From Picochlorum sp. 'celeri' (taxonomy: Eukaryota > Chlorophyta > Trebouxiophyceae): a DNA stretch of 64,000 bases. Under the pieces are notes generated by a model. It did no database searches, had not been told where the DNA came from, and saw nothing but the letters and a program-made list of their open reading frames with translations. The stretch is taken from assembly GCA_010909725.1 (NCBI GenBank), contig JAACMV010000003.1, forward strand, positions 620,001-684,000, written 5' to 3'. The translations under genes were made by a program, and so were the position numbers. Shown piece after piece: positions 54,057 to 63,833 of this stretch (positions within the stretch are counted from its first letter, which is position 1; every line of letters starts with the position of its first letter).

Positions 54057-55269
54057 TCCAAACATAGATATTGTTTGTTTTGCATCATATGCAGCGATTT
54101 CTTCTTCAACGAGATCTGTAAGGCATTGTCTCTATTCCGAAGATAAAGCGTCCACGATTCTTATAATAGTGTCCGTAATTTTCGGAATTTGGAGAACTAA
54201 AAATGGGCTAAATCCGAAATTTATTGCTGTGCAAAAACAAGAACCTGGTGCTATTCGGTGCATTAAACTATCAATTACATGTAATATACCGTAATGACGA
54301 AAATTGTAACTCGGCTCGTCTGACCTCTTGTTCTCGAAGGAATGTTCGTTGCTCTAAGACCCGAATCTGGTGCCCTCCCAGTGCCACTGGGCCAGTCAGT
54401 CTGAGCATAGACTTATTTGTCCCGAGGCTGTCCGGCACGGAACTTCAAAAATTGATTTATAATTTTCGTCACTACGTCCTAGATTATGCATATATTTATT
54501 ATGTCTCCGATGCGAAAATGGGATCAAATGCCGCTAGGTGAAGATATGGTCTGATCAATGTCTGGAGGCAACCTCTGGGCGCTTTTGGTTCATGCATCAG
54601 CATATGCTGCACCTGCTAGCACCAGCGCTGGTGGCTCTAATCTTCATCACGATTACATGATCAATCTCCTTTCCGACAATCTCATCGCCCAAAGATCATC
54701 TTTATGACACTATGAGCCGTATTTTAGGTGATTATTGTCGGCCAAAAGGTGCAAAACAGGCTCATGCTCTGTTGGCAAGTCAACCAAGATGGAAAAGAGG
54801 GTTTGCTCGCATTCCTGTGCGGACTGTTCACGCTTCCCCTATCCTGAGCACTCTAAGGGATTCTTTTTTTGCTGGCCGCAAAGGCCATCAATATAGGCGC
54901 TGTATCGAGACATTGCAACCGACCCTACGAGCCAACTGAAAAAATTGTCGAGGTAGGCAGCCTTTTTGCCCATGGGCACCCACTATAGTGAATTGGTACA
55001 CATATGTGTACTGTACAGGCGGGATTTAATTCAATGTTCATCATTCCGGAGTCGTAGGAAGATATCGTATCCGTACAAGCGGCTCTCTGTTTGTATCACG
55101 AAACAACAGCTTTCGCGCCTTTTTTTTTTAGGCGCGTGTTCAGCGCATGCCAGGCACACGATTGTCGTGGGAAGTGCTAGAGTATCACCATCTATAGCGC
55201 CTCCAAGGCTTGCACGCCTTGAAACTAATTTTGGAGTGAGATACGCACATCAATTCGATAACAAAGACA
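54057..55269. other. 1.2-kb spacer with an inverted-repeat element and transferrin promoter
   Basis: No gene is supported. At 54291-54310 and 54458-54475 there are imperfect inverted repeats (GTAATGACGAAAATT and its near complement), possibly a small non-autonomous element. At 55114-55136 CGCGCCT, a T-run and AGGCGCG form a hairpin that includes TTTCGCGCC, an E2F-like core. Short frames such as 54712-54939 lack domains. Confidence 0.5.
54291..54475. repeat. Candidate MITE-like element with ~18-bp inverted ends
   Basis: The left end GTAATGACGAAAATTGTAA and the reverse complement of the right end GTAGTGACGAAAATTATAA differ at two positions. The enclosed ~150 bp have no coding frame of note. 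No clear target-site duplication is visible, so a foldback sequence of other origin is possible. Confidence 0.35.
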
Positions 55270-57779
55270 ATGGTGAGTGCATCGAGTGGTACCCACGTGT
55301 TGATGGGGTTGGTAGGGTTCTCTGGGCAGACACACAAGACTCCAAGAGTCTAACACCTCAGCCCGCCCTCAAACACATTGATCCCACGCATACATCGTAC
55401 TGATCCATTTTCGACATTTTGCAGATATCCAAGCGGCTCTTTTTGAAGTATGCTGCACTCGTATGCGTGCTCACGAGCGTGCTCATGCCATGTCCAGCAG
55501 CAGCTGGTAGTAGAAGGCATATGCTGCAGGCTGCAGGTGAATCATTCACGTTCTGCCTTCCCCTTGAGCCATCGGATTACCCTAATATCGTGCAAAAGTG
55601 CAATGACGCGTTTGCGCTTGTCGAAGGTGCACAGGTCACGTGCATGACGGCAGGAAGCATCGATGGGTGTGTGAGTGCAATCAATAATGGCCAAGCAGAT
55701 TTCACCAAAATGGGCCCATCCGATGCCTTCATCGCCAACCGCGAGTACGGTCTGGAGCCTCTCCTCACTGAATACTATGGAGGAGATGCCGGAAACAGCT
55801 ACTACGGTGTCGCCGTGGTGCGCAAGGAATTCTGCGATGGCAATCAGGTGACCTTGGCTGATCTCAAGGGCACGCGCTCCTGCCACACCGGCTATCGCAA
55901 GACGTCTGGATGGACGATTCCTGTGGGCTTCATGACGGACAACGGCATCATGGAGGTTGTGAACAATGACGACAACGTGCCTAACGACGTGGAGACTGTG
56001 GCGTCCTTCTTCTCTCAGACGTGTGCTCCAGGAAGCGAGTACAGCCAGCTCTGCACGGCGTGTGGCGGTGACTGCTCTGAGTCTGACCCTTACGCTGACT
56101 ACGAGGGCTCTGTGAGGGGACTGATGGAGGATGCGTGTGACGTTGCGTTCACGAAGCAATCCATTGTGCCCACAGTGGCATCTGATGGTTCTGCTCCGGA
56201 GGCATGGGCAACACTGAAGATGGACGATCTGCGCCTGGTGTGTCCGCTAGGAGGCTGCCGTCCAGTGTCAGATTGGAAGACATGCAACCTTGCAGCGATT
56301 CCTTCCCAGGCCTTCATGGGCCCAGCATCTCTTCCACGCTCTGCCGGGGGGAAGGCATTGATCTCTTCCTTGGATGCAGCAGGGCAGGATTCTGCCTTCA
56401 TCAGCGCCGCCAAGAATATTGATGGGAGTGAAGAGATTCTTACAGATAAGACAGAACGTTTGGATCCAGTCAGCGAAGGTGCAACCTTCATCAATTACCT
56501 TGGTCAAGAAACACGACAGGCGTATCTAGGCATTGAGCAACTGGAGGCACCTGAAAGTGGATCGCAGACTACTGGGGGTTCGCTGAGATTCTGTCTTCCC
56601 CTACAGGCGTCTGATTACCCCAATATCGTGCAGAAATGCAATGATGCATTCGCGCTTGTCCAAGGGTCGCAGATCACGTGCATGGCTGCGGGAAGCATTG
56701 ATGGGTGTGTGAGTGCAATCAATAATGGCCAAGCAGATTTCACCAAAATGGGCCCATCCGATGCCTTCATCGCCAACCGCGAGTACGGTCTGGAGCCTCT
56801 CCTCACTGAATACTATGGAGGAGATGCCGGAAACAGCTACTACGGTGTCGCCGTGGTGCGCAAGGAATTCTGCGATGGCAATCAGGTGACCTTGGCTGAT
56901 CTCAAGGGCACGCGCTCCTGCCACACCGGCTATCGCAAGACGTCTGGATGGACGATTCCTGTGGGCTTCATGACCGACAACGGCATCATGGAGGTGGTGA
57001 ACAATGACGATGGTGTGCCAAACGATGTGGAGACTGTTGCATCCTTCTTCTCGCAGACATGTGCTCCAGGAAGCGAGTACAGCCAGCTGTGCACGGCGTG
57101 TGGTGGAGATTGCTCGGAGTCTAACGACCCTTACGCTGATTACGAGGGCTCTGTGAGGGGGCTGATGGAGGATGCGTGTGATGTTGCATTCACGAAGCAA
57201 TCCATTGTGCCCACAGTAGCGTCTGATGGTTCTGACCCAGCATCATGGGCAACACTGAAGATGGACGATCTGCGTCTGGTGTGTCCGCTAGGAGGGTGCC
57301 GTCCAGTGTCAGATTGGAAGACATGCAACCTTGCAGCGATTCCTTCCCAGGCCTTCATGGGCCCAGTGTCTCTTCCACGCTCTGCCAAGGGAAAGGCCTT
57401 GATCTCTTCCTTGGATGCAGCAGGAAGAGATGCTGCCTTCATCAACGCTGCCAAGGATATTGACGGAAGTGAAGAGATTCTTACTGGAAACACTCTTCGT
57501 TTGGATCCAATCAGTGAAAGCACGTCGTTCATTGACTACCTTGGCAGAGGAACAAGCCAGGCTTATTTGGGCATTGAGCAGCTGCAGGCCTCTGCGTCTA
57601 GCAGTGGCTCTGACGGACTTTCAGGAGGAGCTATTGCAGGTATTGTCATTGGATGCCTTGCAGGTGTAGCTTTGATCGCAGGAGCTGGCTTCTTCATCTG
57701 GAAAAAGAAAAAAGGCACTGGATCTTCCAGTTACGGAGAATTCAAGGGGACTGCAGCTGTCAACCCTTTGACCATCTAA
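55270..57779 (+). CDS. Membrane-anchored two-lobe transferrin-like protein
   Basis: Exon 1 contributes only the ATG (55270-55272), followed at once by a GTGAGT donor. After a 152-bp intron, exon 2 (55425-57779) encodes the rest, 785 residues in all. The signal peptide is MISKRLFLKYAALVCVLTSV. Two transferrin lobes follow, about 345 residues each, with SYYGVAVVRKEF, LKGTRSCHTGYRKTSGW, TCAPGSEYSQLCTACGGDC and DVAFTKQSIVPT. The end is a transmembrane helix (AIAGIVIGCLAGVALIAGA), KKKK and a short cytoplasmic tail. Surface transferrins of Dunaliella take up iron at high salt, so iron capture is likely. In both lobes the usual His ligand position reads PSQAF, Gln instead of His. The lobes share about 275 bp of identical DNA. 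Confidence 0.9.
55662..55936. repeat. Homogenised internal duplication, first copy
   Basis: About 275 bp are identical, wobble positions included, to 56700-56974 (offset 1038 bp, 346 codons). Flanking parts of the two lobes differ at many sites, so this block was probably homogenised by gene conversion. Confidence 0.9.
56700..56974. repeat. Homogenised internal duplication, second copy
   Basis: Partner of 55662-55936. Identity stops at a single C/G difference (CATGACG versus CATGACC) and at a synonymous/near-synonymous patch upstream. Confidence 0.9.
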
Positions 57780-57851
57780 AAGTGACTAATATCCCTTGCT
57801 TTCAAAATTAGAACCTATCACCAAAGCTATTTACATGATATCTATTATATT

Positions 57852-59408
57852 TTATTGTATCATTGCCTGTATTGATTCCAGGGCAGATACAAATCCATCA
57901 AATCTTTTAGCAAATATGTCATCTGTAACGATGTCACATTGTCCATCCAAACTAATAACCTGGGCACAATCATCTTGTTCTGGCCAGCTGCCAATCAGGC
58001 GAACCCGTGCCCGAAGAGACTCGGCTGCTGGAGCCTGTCGAACCAAGGGGCAGGTGATCTCATGCATACCATCATCATGTGGCACAGCATCAGGGAATGT
58101 TTCTTGTGCGTGCTTCAACAACGCCCTTCGATGATAATACCCCGACACCTTGGTTCTAATTGCTCCCAGAACATGTTCAATCACAGGCTGGCGATGTGAC
58201 TGGCGTATTTCATGGATAATATCTGCAACATCTACATCCGGTGGTGCCATGGCACCCTGCACAACATGACCATTGGATGTGCTCATTTCAAGTTCAATGG
58301 TATGCTCCACAGACTCAAAATCACGCAGAGTCTGGACACAAGTAATAGAACGAACAGGATATACGGTTTGTAGCCTACATGTCAGCATGTTGCCCTGTGT
58401 AATATGGACATTAGAGATGCCACTCACAGCCTGAAGCATCTCCACAGTCTCTGTCGCCCACGCAGATGAAGACGAATACCTGCGCGATTCTTTATGATTA
58501 ACATTCTGATTCCCCACTGATGCATGCTGCGCCTTCATATCCTCCAGAGTTTCCCGTGCCACCTCCAGGTCATGACGCATGCCAGGCACCCCACCTTCCA
58601 TGCTCTTCAGTTCAGTCATACTAGCCAACAACCTCGCCTCCAACTCATCAGCCTTTGCAGATTCTTCCTCAATAACCCTCTTACACTCTTCCTCATCCAT
58701 CCCTGGCTCAATATCCACCGCCATCTGTCCCATCTCTGCATCAAATGCACGCATCTCCTTTGACAACTCGACCAAATCGCCAAGCGTCTTGGCCGTCTCC
58801 TCATCAACCTTGCCCATCATCTCCTCCAATTCATCGATTAATTTCCCAATATCCTCTTGCTTCTCCGCATTCTTCGCCTTCCAGTCCCTCAACAATGCTA
58901 TATTCCGCTCTGCCTCCTCATCAAACTGCTGCAACTGAATATCCTCCGTCCCGTTTGGCAACCCATCCGCTAATGCAGCGATAAACTCATCCTTAACCTC
59001 ATAGTGCAAAAACGTATTCTTCAGACTACTAAACTGCCTCTTCATCCTCCTCAGATCAGCCTCACCCACACTCACAGACTGTTCTTTTGCAGTCTCCTCA
59101 ATCGTCGCACGTCTCACCCGGCAATCCTCCCGCATCTTCTCCAATGCCCTGCAATAATACATATGGAAAATGATACGACACCCGGGTGCATACAACCGTT
59201 CCCACCCCAACCAACCAACAACGACATCACCAGGCCGGTACCTTGCAAAATTATCAGCCGCTGGATTCTTCAACGCCTGAATCACTTCATCAGGGTTAAT
59301 TTGTTGCATATCATTCAATTGCTGAGACATTTCACCGAAACTCAGACGTTTGGTCACGAGACCATCGTCTGGGTCATTCGTCAGAGCAACAATGGCGTTA
59401 TTCTCCAT
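57852..59408 (-). CDS. Coiled-coil protein, possibly KNL1/Spc105-like
   Basis: An intronless 518-residue frame. The N-terminal part (FGEMSQQLNDMQQINPDEV, then a helical segment with YYCRALEKMREDCR) leads to MKRQFSSLKNTFLHYEVKDEF. A long Glu/Lys-rich coiled coil follows (about residues 165-300). The C-terminal third is globular with alternating beta strands (ISNVHITQGNMLTCRL, VEHTIELEMS) that could be an RWD fold. Helix, coiled coil, then RWD is the plan of the kinetochore protein KNL1/Spc105, whose C-terminus binds MIS12. The match is by layout and a few residues only; another coiled-coil protein remains possible. It converges on the transferrin gene. Confidence 0.45.
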   Translation of the reverse strand: MENNAIVALTNDPDDGLVTKRLSFGEMSQQLNDMQQINPDEVIQALKNPAADNFARYRPGDVVVGWLGWERLYAPGCRIIFHMYYCRALEKMREDCRVRRATIEETAKEQSVSVGEADLRRMKRQFSSLKNTFLHYEVKDEFIAALADGLPNGTEDIQLQQFDEEAERNIALLRDWKAKNAEKQEDIGKLIDELEEMMGKVDEETAKTLGDLVELSKEMRAFDAEMGQMAVDIEPGMDEEECKRVIEEESAKADELEARLLASMTELKSMEGGVPGMRHDLEVARETLEDMKAQHASVGNQNVNHKESRRYSSSSAWATETVEMLQAVSGISNVHITQGNMLTCRLQTVYPVRSITCVQTLRDFESVEHTIELEMSTSNGHVVQGAMAPPDVDVADIIHEIRQSHRQPVIEHVLGAIRTKVSGYYHRRALLKHAQETFPDAVPHDDGMHEITCPLVRQAPAAESLRARVRLIGSWPEQDDCAQVISLDGQCDIVTDDIFAKRFDGFVSALESIQAMIQ

Positions 59409-59904
59409 GATACTCTGGTATCAAGATGAATCATTAAAAAACTGTTTTAATCATAACAGCAAGGTGTGTGGATGTCCAACAACAATCAATTAAAGAGATT
59501 GTTTCTGGATCCATGTCGGTTACAAACCGTTCCATGAAATGGTACCATAGTTCCCATCAATCATCCTCTCTGACCGGATACTATTACTATTTCTTTTTAT
59601 TGGCAGACAAAGAGCAGAGAGGAGCTTTTTTGTTTCTTCTTTGGTTGATTCTCAATTATTAGTTAGCAAAAGTGGCATTGTTAATTTCATAGCAGGACGT
59701 ATTATCACCAGTGGCTGTCTTTTTGTACTCTCTCAAAGAGCTTTTAATTCTTGTCGTTCAGAATAATCTTCTTCTCCTTCTTGTTTGTGGAATCAGTTGA
59801 TGCGTGTTTACAGCGAGCAAAAAAGAAAAGAATAGATCATGCGTTCCATAAAGAAAAAAATGCCTGCGCGCGTTTGGTCATAATAACAGACTTCTTCAGA
59901 CCAT
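59409..59904. other. Divergent promoter region
   Basis: Between the coiled-coil gene (minus) and the TBL-like gene (plus). A frame at 59468-59662 is Tyr/Phe-rich and shows no domain. Nothing else is seen. Confidence 0.5.
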
Positions 59905-61224
59905 ATGACGAGAGGGTTGGGCAACACCTCCAAGCAGGAGGGAGAGGAGGATGGATCCATTGGTATTCCCTGGAACATGTATAAGCGGTGTTTGATTGTG
60001 CTCGTTGCTGTGTTTGGGGTGTGTGTTGGGCTGGTGTGTGTTGTAGAGGGGGGTGGTCGCATGCCAGAGATGTATGTGCATGGTGCTAGGAGATTGGTAC
60101 CTCTGACATTGTGGAGGCCTCCTGTGACCAGGTGCGTGTGATGTTTATATATATATCCCATGCATATACCAATATACATCATGGGTTGATGTAGGAGGGA
60201 GGATGCATTCATGGCTCCATGGTATGGGTCTCCTCATGCCACAGCAACATGTCCTGTAGCATATCATAATGGAAGCTGGACGCGGGATGCTGTTGCGGGC
60301 AAAGGATGTCAGGATACTGATGAGTTAATATATGTTGGATGTACGCTTCTGGCCGAACGGACATGGGCATGGCATGTGGGTGAGGAGAATCCAGATCATC
60401 CACCAGACTCGGTGCTCACAAGGGATGTGTGGAAGGCATCCTGTCCCTGGATTGCATTTATCGGCGATTCCATTGCCAGAAAAGTGTTGATCTCTCTTCT
60501 AAAAAGTATACAGGTTGATCAAGAGCACCTTGTCTTTGATCGACACGCTGATTACGAATACAAGGATGACAGTGTGAAGGCCACTCTGCATTGGGCACCG
60601 TTTCCACAGAATGCAACGGCGCTTCTCAACAGATGGGCACGCAAGGAGAATGGTATTGCACCAGATGTTGTAGTCATATCTGTGAGTCTATGGCACATGT
60701 TGCATATCCACAACACATCCCTCTTTGAGAGCAGTCTTGCTGACCTGCATGATGCCGTCATCAAGCATCGCCATGCGCATGATGGTCATACTCGGTATTT
60801 TTTCATGTCGTCGCCAGAAGTGTATCATGATCATCTCAAGTCCCTTGAAAAGAAAAAGTACATGACGTATTCCAACACGGATGCATACAATAGAATCCTG
60901 GTGGAATCAGGTGTGTTTATGGAGCATGGCCATGGTGGTCCATGCACCATGCTGGATGTGTTTCGAATCACTCATGGTACGTCTTCTTCGTGTTCTCATT
61001 TGGTTCGTAGCTGTCATTCATCATCTTTTTCATCCTCGTGATTGGTGTTCATCACAATCATGACGATGCTGATTGGAATATCGATCCTCATGCCTCAACT
61101 CGTTCACATTGGAATTGCAGACTGCGGGGCCGAGTGTAGTCTAGATGGCATACACTCTCGTGATTCAGTATACAATGTTCTCGTCCTCACAATGTTCAAT
61201 ATATTGAAATATTGTACGAGATAG
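59905..61224 (+). CDS. PC-esterase/TBL-like type II membrane protein (putative glycan O-acetyltransferase)
   Basis: Exons 59905-60131, 60195-60976 and 61121-61224 (introns of 63 and 144 bp, phases 2 and 1) encode 370 residues. One membrane anchor (CLIVLVAVFGVCVGLVCVV) lies near the N-terminus. The SGNH-type core follows: WIAFIGDSIARKV (GDS Ser), then VVVISVSLWHMLH and, in the last exon, SLDGIHSRDSVYN, the D-x-x-H motif that completes the triad. Plant TBL proteins and animal CASD1/NXPE relatives with this layout acetylate or modify glycans in the Golgi. Only the spliced form carries both GDS and DxxH, which supports the third exon. Confidence 0.8.
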
Positions 61225-61322
61225 GTCGAGTAAAGCAAGGGTTTCTTTAAAAAAAAAACGAGCCTTGGACTGTCACTCGAAGACACGTCAACGACGAAAG
61301 AAAAAGACATCTATACAACGAT

Positions 61323-61949
61323 ATGGGTCGACTTGTTGGTGGAATAAATGGTAATTTGAAGGATCAGCTGGTCTTTTATGGGTCATACCATAACAATCCC
61401 ATCAACCAGCTCATCCATTTTGTCTTTGTCCCGACCATACTCTGGACTGTCTCGGTATGGTTGGCCTACACACCTAGTCTTGGTCAGTATAGTAGCAGTT
61501 CTGAAGGCTGTGTGATGCTCCAATGGGCGATACCGAATGCTTCATTGGGTCTGATTGCAGCATACTCTGTATACTACATGGTTCTGGACATGTTTGCTGG
61601 AATGACGTGGACAGTGTTGGTTGGGATACCAATCTGGATATCATCAGAAGCATTCCGCGCGAATGTGACAGATGCGTGGGTGTGGGCATTGGGGTTGCAC
61701 GTGTTTTCCTGGTTTATGCAGATTTATCCAGGGCATGCCCTGGCAGAGGGACGCAAGCCTGCCCTGATAGACTCGTTCGTTCAGAGTTTATTGTTAGCAC
61801 CATTATTCGTATGGTTTGAACTACTGTTTCTATTAGGATACAAGAAACAGTTTCGTAGCGAGGTGCAGAGTGACATTGATAGAGATATTGCTCAAGCAAC
61901 TGGACAAGCACAGAGCAAGGATCCCCTCTTGTCTTCAAACGACTCGTAG
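61323..61949 (+). CDS. MPO1: Mpo1-like (DUF962) 2-hydroxy fatty acid dioxygenase
   Basis: The 208-residue frame has the DUF962/Mpo1 pattern: FYGSYHNNPINQLIHFVFVP, then four hydrophobic segments and HVFSWFMQIYPGHALAEGR with a following KPALIDSFVQSLLLAPLFV. The conserved histidines are those that hold Fe2+ in yeast Mpo1, which shortens 2-hydroxy fatty acids from phytosphingosine breakdown in the ER. The C-terminus is hydrophilic (DIDRDIAQATGQ). It starts 98 bp downstream of the TBL-like gene on the same strand. Confidence 0.88.
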   Translation: MGRLVGGINGNLKDQLVFYGSYHNNPINQLIHFVFVPTILWTVSVWLAYTPSLGQYSSSSEGCVMLQWAIPNASLGLIAAYSVYYMVLDMFAGMTWTVLVGIPIWISSEAFRANVTDAWVWALGLHVFSWFMQIYPGHALAEGRKPALIDSFVQSLLLAPLFVWFELLFLLGYKKQFRSEVQSDIDRDIAQATGQAQSKDPLLSSNDS

Positions 61950-62006
61950 ATTATTATTATTATTCGTATTATTACACTCTTTCTTAAAAAATTACATTGT
62001 TTTTAT

Positions 62007-62450
62007 TTATAACGTAGGTTTTGCTTCAAATCCCATGTCATTCACAGCCTCAACCACCCGCTCAAGCTGCTGTGCTGCTTCTCCAAATGACTCTGCAGTC
62101 AATGCCACCGTCACTTTCTTTGCCTCCAGATCAGCCTTGGCAGACTCGACGATATCCATCTTCTCTAACCCTTCCTCCACTCGAGATGTGCATCCATCGC
62201 ATACCATTCCATCCACAGCAATATCAACTTCAATGATGCTGTCCGATGCAGCAATGTAGTGCTGCTGCTGGCCTATCGATGCTCTTCTGGTGAAGAATTT
62301 ATTCGCAGTACATCTCTTTAATGTAGTATTGGGTTTGGTATATGGGGCTGCATGCCATTGGGTGTGTGTTCGCCATGGCGACCCAACATTACCTTGCAAG
62401 GCTGTGTTTCTGACGACAGACGATCGGATTCTTTGAATTAATGACGACAT
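62007..62450 (-). CDS. Organelle-targeted HMA-domain metallochaperone
   Basis: The 147-residue frame has a basic leader of ~65 residues without acids (MSSLIQRIRSSVVRNTALQG ...). It is followed by a heavy-metal-associated domain: DIAVDGMVCDGCTSRVEEGL with the metal-binding CxxC (CDGC), and MGFEAKP at the end. Such single-domain proteins pass Cu(I) to P-type ATPases or superoxide dismutase. The leader could direct it to plastid or mitochondrion; I cannot tell which. It converges on the Mpo1-like gene. Confidence 0.85.
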   Translation of the reverse strand: MSSLIQRIRSSVVRNTALQGNVGSPWRTHTQWHAAPYTKPNTTLKRCTANKFFTRRASIGQQQHYIAASDSIIEVDIAVDGMVCDGCTSRVEEGLEKMDIVESAKADLEAKKVTVALTAESFGEAAQQLERVVEAVNDMGFEAKPTL

Positions 62451-62891
62451 GGTTATTAGAAATCTTACTAATAATTAATTATGGGTCGAGACGGTTGTTT
62501 CATGCAGTACTCGAGCCTTTTTTTCTGATCAAATCAACAGACTGGCAGATGTGTACTGTGCACAGTGATCACTGGCTCATGAGCCACACTCATTTACAAT
62601 GAAAATTCATTGATGATGTCTTGAGAATGGAAGAATGTTCTGGTGGTGGAAAGACGTATGGTTACATGCAAATGATCATAATAATAATATTGTGCAGTTC
62701 ATCATCATGCAGTGGTCAGTGGAGGGAATGAACAACGGTCGCCTTCACTGCCAGTGGCATGTGTCATGATGATGGCAAGAAGAAAAAGTCCTCAATGATG
62801 TTTGATTTTCGAATGCAGAAGTGACAAGTTTTTTTTTCTGTTCTCTCGTTTCTGTCTCTCTATCGTTGTATGAATAGGAGCGTCTTGATGC
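62451..62891. other. Intergenic spacer
   Basis: Between two minus-strand genes. Probably the promoter of the HMA gene and 3' UTR of the beta-helix gene. Short frames show no domain. Confidence 0.5.
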
Positions 62892-63833
62892 TTAATAAAA
62901 TTTGTTTCCGCGGTTTCCACCTCCTGGTCGCTTGGTACAATCATATCCTCTGCGGATTCGACCGACGCACTTGTTCTGTTTGAAGGTGTTATTTCTTCCC
63001 TCTCCGCGAATAGTTTGTGATGTTTTGAAAAAGTCTTGCTTGGCGTTCTTGCCGACGTTTCCTTCAATCAGGTACCCATTACCCTTGACGTTGATGAGGG
63101 AGACGGCATGCTTGCAGCCGCACAAATCGCGGCCATCCAGGATATTTCCCTTGACAACTCCGTTTCTGGTGTTCTCTTTGACGTCAATCGGTTCTGCAGT
63201 TACTCCTGGGCCGATTTTATTGTAAAGAATTTTATTTCCCACGCATTTGTCATTGGGTGTGTTTTTGGAGCTGGATCCGAGGTAGATACCCTCACCCACA
63301 CCCTTGTTTCTCCTGCCAGTCTTTGTAATACGGCAGTTCTTCACCGTATTATAATGACTTCTGTATTGGATATGGATGGCTTCAGAATGTGTTTGTGTCA
63401 CGGTCACACTATCAAGTGTGCAGTGTTCTGCGCCTTCGAGGCGAATACCTTTCAAGGCATTCTTGACAGTGATTCCAACAATGTTGATGTACTTTGACTT
63501 GTGAATCCTGAGTCCAATGCCACCCTTGGCATCCACAACAGCTTTTGATGTCCCACAAAGTGTGATGGGTCTCCATTTGTTTCCCTTCTTGCGGCTGAAA
63601 TCAACTCTTCTCCACTTGCCGCCTCTGATGACGTTGTTGTACTTTCCATCTCCCATGAGAATCAAATCGCCAGGTCTCGCGGTATGAACAGCTTTTGCAA
63701 ATTGCTGGTTATTCTTGACCCAAACTTTCCTTGTATGGCGATACTTTTCGCATTTTGGATCCGTGTATGCAAAGACGGAAGGCAGCAAGACCAAGAGCAG
63801 GATGCACCACATGGCAGTTTGATGCATCGACAT
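62892..63833 (-). CDS. Secreted right-handed beta-helix protein (pectate-lyase-like)
   Basis: The 313-residue frame begins with a signal peptide (TAMWCILLLVLLPSVFAYT). The body is a ladder of short beta-strand turns: FAKAVHTARPGDLILMGDG, INIVGITVKNALKGIRLEG, CTLDSVTVTQTHSEAIHI, then NTVKNCRITKTG and KILYNKIGPGV. This is the parallel beta-helix pattern of pectate lyases, PL6-type lyases and rhamnogalacturonases. Eight or so cysteines suggest disulfides. It is very basic (Lys/Arg-rich), as is the DPBB protein at 29584-30177, which may help it hold acidic wall polysaccharides. Whether it cleaves or only binds a polymer cannot be told; no catalytic set was identified. Confidence 0.8.
   Translation of the reverse strand: MSMHQTAMWCILLLVLLPSVFAYTDPKCEKYRHTRKVWVKNNQQFAKAVHTARPGDLILMGDGKYNNVIRGGKWRRVDFSRKKGNKWRPITLCGTSKAVVDAKGGIGLRIHKSKYINIVGITVKNALKGIRLEGAEHCTLDSVTVTQTHSEAIHIQYRSHYNTVKNCRITKTGRRNKGVGEGIYLGSSSKNTPNDKCVGNKILYNKIGPGVTAEPIDVKENTRNGVVKGNILDGRDLCGCKHAVSLINVKGNGYLIEGNVGKNAKQDFFKTSQTIRGEGRNNTFKQNKCVGRIRRGYDCTKRPGGGNRGNKFY

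Noticed and set aside
54966..55403. 145-codon plus-strand frame upstream of transferrin
   Set aside because: It overlaps the transferrin first intron and promoter, has no domain, and the signal-peptide model uses the ATG at 55270 instead.
55542..57532. Long minus-strand frames opposite the transferrin gene
   Set aside because: They mirror the lobe duplication and come from biased codon use on the plus strand. No domain is seen, while the plus strand has full transferrin motifs.
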